From assembly GCA_030064695.1 (NCBI GenBank), contig JASHYV010000184.1, positions 1-8,503 on the forward strand: 8,503 bases of DNA, in the 5' to 3' direction. Below the pieces are notes generated by a model, which was not told the DNA's origin, ran no database searches, and saw nothing but the letters and a program-made list of their open reading frames with translations. Both the position numbers and the translations under genes were made by a program. The DNA comes from Thermoplasmata archaeon (GTDB lineage: Archaea; Thermoplasmatota; Thermoplasmata; UBA184). Shown here in pieces: positions 4,931 to 8,503 of the stretch (positions within the stretch are counted from its first letter, which is position 1; each line of letters begins with the position of its first letter).

Positions 4931-5611
4931 GTGGCGGCGGAGTCGGTCGTGTTGGGCGAGGACGTCTGGAAGACCTACGGCTCCGGCGAGACGGCGGTCC
5001 ACGCACTCCGCGGGATCTCGGTGGACATCCACCGCGGAGAGATGGTCGCCGTGATGGGGCCGTCCGGGAGCGGAAAGACGACGTTCCTGAACTGCTTCTC
5101 CGGGCTCGACGACGTCTCGAAGGGCAAGGTGCTGATCGGCGGCACCGACATCCACGCGATGCCGGACGCGCAGCGGAGCGCCTTCCGCGCGAAGGCGTCG
5201 GGATTCGTGTTCCAGGCCTACAATCTCCTCCCGGTCCTGAACGCCGCCGAGAACGTGGAGATGCCACTGCTTATCTCGGGGGTACGTCCCAAGGAAGCGC
5301 GCGCCCGGGCCATCGACATGCTCGGGCGACTCGGCCTCGGCGAACGCACGACGTTCCGACCGGCCGAGCTCTCCGGCGGCCAGCAGCAGCGGGTCTCGCT
5401 CGCGCGGGCCCTGGTGGCGACGCCCGCCATCGTCTGGGCGGACGAACCCACGGGCAACCTCGACGACGAGGGTTCGCGCGAGGTCGTCGCGCTGCTCCGA
5501 CAGCTCAATCGGGATCACGGCCAGACGATGGTCGTGGTGACGCACGATCCCGACGTGGCCGCCGGGTGCGACCGAACGCTGAAGATGCGCGACGGCCGGT
5601 TCGTCGACTGA
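4931..5611 (+). CDS. LolD/MacB-type ABC transporter ATP-binding protein
   Basis: A 226-residue stand-alone nucleotide-binding domain of the LolD/MacB/FtsE branch, which drives FtsX-type permeases by mechanotransmission from the cytoplasmic face. All motifs are canonical: Walker A GPSGSGKT (43-50), Q-loop FVFQAYNLLPVLNAAENVEMPL (92-113, Gln95), signature LSGGQQQR (147-154), Walker B IVWADEPTGNLD (167-178, Glu172) and H-loop VVVTHD (201-206, His205). The Q-loop wording (FQ.YNLLP.L.A.ENVE.PL) is diagnostic of this branch and differs from the first ATPase of the window. The length is typical. The partner permease starts 15 bases after the stop, so the two form an operon. The substrate is unknown; archaeal and Gram-positive members export peptides, lipoproteins or antibiotics, or have unknown roles. 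Confidence 0.94.
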   Translation: MAAESVVLGEDVWKTYGSGETAVHALRGISVDIHRGEMVAVMGPSGSGKTTFLNCFSGLDDVSKGKVLIGGTDIHAMPDAQRSAFRAKASGFVFQAYNLLPVLNAAENVEMPLLISGVRPKEARARAIDMLGRLGLGERTTFRPAELSGGQQQRVSLARALVATPAIVWADEPTGNLDDEGSREVVALLRQLNRDHGQTMVVVTHDPDVAAGCDRTLKMRDGRFVD

Positions 5612-5626
5612 GCGGATCGAGCGACC

Positions 5627-8503
5627 ATGGTGGACCGGACGGTCGCCTTCGGCATCCTGCTCCTCCTGGTCGTCGTGATCGTCTCGCTGGTGCTCGCCCT
5701 GCGACACCGCCTCGCTTGGCGCATCGCGATGCGCAACGTGCGACGCGGGCGCGGACGCACGCTGCTGGTGATCCTGGGACTGCTGGTCGGCACGACGATC
5801 ATCTCGGGGAGCCTGGTCGTGGGCTCCACCCTCAACACGCTCGAGCTGCACTACACGTACATCGGCACCGGGAACGTGCACGAGGCGGTCTATGCCATCG
5901 GGCCGTCAGGGGGGTACCGGCCGTTCAGCGACTCGGTCTACCCGCCGCTGGAGGCCGCGGCCGCCAAGAACTCCCAGATCGCGGGGGTGACCCCGATGAT
6001 CCTCACGACCACCCAGGTCCTCGATCGACGCACGGGCGTGCCCGAGACTTCCCTCAACCTGATCGCCTCGGACGCGAACCAGAGCGCGAACCTCGGGCTC
6101 TTCACCACCACGACCGGCGCGACGTCGAGCGGCCCGACGGGGAACGAGTCGTTCATCGACGTCCAGCTCGCCGACGCGCTCAACGCCTCGGTCGGGGACC
6201 CGCTGGTCATCTACGGGCCCCAACCGGTCACGACCACCGTGGCGGCCATCGTGGTCGACGACGCCCGCGGCGGCTTCATCACGGCGGGCCTCGAGCCCGG
6301 GAACGTTTTCGTGGACCTCTCGACGGCCCAGACGATCGAGAACGCCTCGGGTCTCATCAACTTCCTCGCGGTCACGAACGTCGGCGGGCAGGCCGGCGGC
6401 CTCCAGTACACGAGCTCGGTGAGCGCGTTCCTGAACGCGACCCTCGCCGGCATCCCCGCCGCGGCCGGCCTCACCGTGGACCCCTGGATGCAGAGCGCCG
6501 TGACGAGCGCCCAGAGCGCGTCGCAGAACGTGGAGACCCTCTTCCTCGTGCTCGGGCTCTTCTCGATCGCGGCCGGCGCGATGCTGATCGTCGGCATCTT
6601 CTTCACGCTCGCCGAGGAGCGGAAGGGCGAGATGGGCATGCTCCGGGCCATCGGGCTCGGACGGCGGGATCTCGTCTATACGTACTACTTCGAGGGGCTC
6701 GCGTACGCCGCCGGCAGCGCGCTCGCGGGAACGGTCCTCGGCGTGGTCGCCGGCTACGTTCTGATCTACCTGTTCAGCGTGCTGTTCAAGATCACCGGCC
6801 TCTCCGCGAGCGCGATCGTCTCGTCGTTCACGTTCACGGGATCGGACCTGGCGATCGCGTACGTCGCGGGGTTCCTGCTCACGCTCGTCACCATCGTCGC
6901 GGCGAGCGGACGCGTGAGCCGACTCAACATCGTGGCGGCGATCCGCGACATCCCGCCCACGCCGCCGCCCCGTCGCGTGTATCGGCTCCTCGCGTACCTC
7001 GGGGCCGCTCTCACGGTGCTCGGACTCCTTCTCCTCTGGTCGACAGCTCGGGGCACCGGGGACGTCTCGTATCCGATGCTCGGAGGCGCGATCGCGATCC
7101 TCGGCCTCGGCTTCGTGGGGTCGGCGTTCGTGCGGAACCGCATCGTCTTCAGCGCCGTGGGGGCCGCCCTTCTCGTCTGGGCCGGCCTGGAGCCGCTCCA
7201 CCGCTACGTGTTCGGGACCAACCACTCGGGCGGGATCTTCATCGTCTTCGTGGAGGGCATCCTGATGGTCGCCGGAGCGCTCCTCCTCTACGTCTTCAAC
7301 GCCGCCTCGCTCACCGCCGGGATCCTGGCGGTCTCGGGTGGCCGGACCCGTCCTGCGGCGGTGCCGAGAGTGGCCCTCGCGTACCCATCGCGTCGGCCGG
7401 GCCGGACCAGTGTGAACCTCACGATCTTCGCGCTGGTGATCTTCACGATGGTGGCGATCGCCTGCTTCGGGGCGACCGTCCAGGCCAGCCTCAGCAGCAC
7501 GATCCAGACGGAGTCCGGCGGCTACACGTTCTTCGGCGGCTCGACCGCGCCGATCCCGTCGATCGCCGAGGACATCGCGAACAACACCACCCTCTCGAGC
7601 GAGTTCTCGGTGGCCGTGCCGGTGATCGCCGGAGCGGTCAACGTGGCGGTGCCCGGCTCGACGCCGAACCCGTACACGGACCGGCTGCTCGCGGCCCCAG
7701 GCAATCAGAGCCCGATGGCCGATTTCTATTCGACCAACCAGTTCGGATTCTACTCGACGTGGAACGGTCTCACGACTTCTCAGGTCTGGGCCGAGCTGCA
7801 GGACAACGCCTCGGTGGCCGTCGTCGACCGCAGCTACAGCCCGTCCACCAGCCTCTCCTCCACCAGTTCCGCCGCCCACCCGCTGCTCTCCGCCGGCACC
7901 GTGATCGGCCTCACCGCGCCCGGGGGGAACACGACGATCCAGGTGCGGGTGATCGGGATCATGAGCCAGAGCGCCCTCTCCGGCGTCTGGATCAACCCCG
8001 GCACGGCCGAACGGTTCGGCTACACGCAGCAGGTCGGGTTCCTGCTCACCGTCCGCCCCAACGTCTCCTCGAACACCGCCGCCCAGGACGCGAAGCGGGC
8101 GTTCTTCGCGGAGGGGCTGACCCTCTACGACATCACGGCGATCCTCGACAGCTCGATCGCGAACACGGTGGCGTTCATCGACCTCCTCGAAATCTTCGTC
8201 GGCCTCGGGCTCGCCGTCGGGATCGCCGCGATGGGGATCCTCGCGCTGCGGGCCGTGGTCGAGCGGCGGCGGGAGATCGGGATGCTCCGGGCCATGGGGT
8301 TCACCGAGGGCAAGATCCTCAGTGCCTTCTTCCTCGAGTTCAGCTTCGTGACCCTGCTGGGCCTCGCGATCGGCACCGGCCTCGGCCTCTGGATCGTCTA
8401 CGACCTCACGACGAGCTCGGCGGCGAGCTCCGCGGGGGCGACCGTGCTCGCGATCCCGGGCGGACTCCTCGCGCTGATCCTACTGTCCGCATACGGCCTG
8501 TCG
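5627..8503 (+). CDS. Large tandem-FtsX ABC permease (MacB-like), 3' end missing
   Basis: Reading from the ATG at 5627, the frame is open for 959 codons to the window edge without a stop. The protein starts with a membrane helix (6-25), a basic cytoplasmic stretch RLAWRIAMRNVRRGRGRT (28-45) and a second helix (46-66), then a large outside domain (about 67-300, MacB_PCD-like). The first FtsX unit spans about 302-440, with cytoplasmic EERKGEMGMLRAIG (330-343) between helices. A middle block of about four helices (about 450-560) leads to a helix near 598-618, a second outside domain (about 620-845) and a second FtsX unit from about 846, with ERRREIGMLRAMGF (879-892). The two units are clearly duplicated. 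About one more helix and the C-terminus should lie beyond the window. The outside domains hold N-X-S/T sequons at 151, 173, 186, 239, 270, 652, 653, 693, 727, 768 and 812, consistent with archaeal N-glycosylation. It works with the ATPase just upstream; its substrate is unknown. A 657-codon antisense open frame lies across it and is treated as shadow. Confidence 0.93.
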   Translation, partial: MVDRTVAFGILLLLVVVIVSLVLALRHRLAWRIAMRNVRRGRGRTLLVILGLLVGTTIISGSLVVGSTLNTLELHYTYIGTGNVHEAVYAIGPSGGYRPFSDSVYPPLEAAAAKNSQIAGVTPMILTTTQVLDRRTGVPETSLNLIASDANQSANLGLFTTTTGATSSGPTGNESFIDVQLADALNASVGDPLVIYGPQPVTTTVAAIVVDDARGGFITAGLEPGNVFVDLSTAQTIENASGLINFLAVTNVGGQAGGLQYTSSVSAFLNATLAGIPAAAGLTVDPWMQSAVTSAQSASQNVETLFLVLGLFSIAAGAMLIVGIFFTLAEERKGEMGMLRAIGLGRRDLVYTYYFEGLAYAAGSALAGTVLGVVAGYVLIYLFSVLFKITGLSASAIVSSFTFTGSDLAIAYVAGFLLTLVTIVAASGRVSRLNIVAAIRDIPPTPPPRRVYRLLAYLGAALTVLGLLLLWSTARGTGDVSYPMLGGAIAILGLGFVGSAFVRNRIVFSAVGAALLVWAGLEPLHRYVFGTNHSGGIFIVFVEGILMVAGALLLYVFNAASLTAGILAVSGGRTRPAAVPRVALAYPSRRPGRTSVNLTIFALVIFTMVAIACFGATVQASLSSTIQTESGGYTFFGGSTAPIPSIAEDIANNTTLSSEFSVAVPVIAGAVNVAVPGSTPNPYTDRLLAAPGNQSPMADFYSTNQFGFYSTWNGLTTSQVWAELQDNASVAVVDRSYSPSTSLSSTSSAAHPLLSAGTVIGLTAPGGNTTIQVRVIGIMSQSALSGVWINPGTAERFGYTQQVGFLLTVRPNVSSNTAAQDAKRAFFAEGLTLYDITAILDSSIANTVAFIDLLEIFVGLGLAVGIAAMGILALRAVVERRREIGMLRAMGFTEGKILSAFFLEFSFVTLLGLAIGTGLGLWIVYDLTTSSAASSAGATVLAIPGGLLALILLSAYGLS

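Noticed and set aside
4595..5881. A 428-codon minus-strand frame antisense to the recombinase end and the LolD-like ATPase
   Set aside because: It lies opposite two genes with complete catalytic motifs and has low-information, charge-rich shadow composition.
5906..7879. A 657-codon minus-strand open frame fully antisense to the FtsX permease
   Set aside because: Its product is dominated by Arg, Glu, His, Asp and Gly with no domain. It arises because GC-rich third positions on the plus strand suppress antisense stops. The plus strand encodes a recognisable permease throughout.

Overview
The window is GC-rich (about two thirds G+C by eye) and densely coding, with nearly every third codon position G or C. 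AT-rich islets occur almost only in front of genes. Several features point to an archaeon. Genes that open transcription units tend to start close to a TATA-like box with no Shine-Dalgarno, while internal or short-leader genes have strong GGAGGT boxes. The large permease carries many N-X-S/T sequons in its predicted outside loops, and the nucleoside phosphorylase and recombinase look like archaeal versions. A GC-rich Thermoplasmatota-like lineage is my best guess. This is inference from style, since no rRNA, tRNA or marker gene is present.

Layout, left to right: (1) the first codons of a probable leftward gene cut by the window edge; (2) a 142-base intergenic stretch with a TATA-like element and a perfect spaced inverted repeat; (3) a leftward nucleoside phosphorylase (199-951); (4) a divergent promoter region (952-1048); (5) a rightward two-gene ABC exporter operon, with a six-helix permease (1049-1750) and an ATPase (1766-2659) coupled through a strong Shine-Dalgarno; (6) a convergent, unrecognised 173-residue protein (2684-3205); (7) a divergent promoter with one near-palindromic TTAA box; (8) a class I SAM methyltransferase (3291-3854); (9) a 148-base spacer with permuted short direct repeats; (10) a complete tyrosine recombinase (4003-4893); (11) a LolD/MacB-type exporter operon, with an ATPase (4931-5611) and a very large tandem-FtsX permease (5627 to the window end, incomplete).

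The two ABC systems are of different architectures (ABC-2-like and FtsX/MacB-like), and each ATPase sits next to its own permease, so each pair is probably a self-contained exporter. Nothing in the sequence links the phosphorylase, the methyltransferase, the unknown protein and the recombinase to one pathway. They read as ordinary single-gene units. I see no CRISPR array, toxin-antitoxin pair, transposon ends or defence cassette, and no clear undescribed multi-gene system. The most unusual items are the inverted repeat at 101-132, the repeats in front of the recombinase, the missing Q-loop glutamine in the first ATPase and the uncharacterised 173-residue protein.
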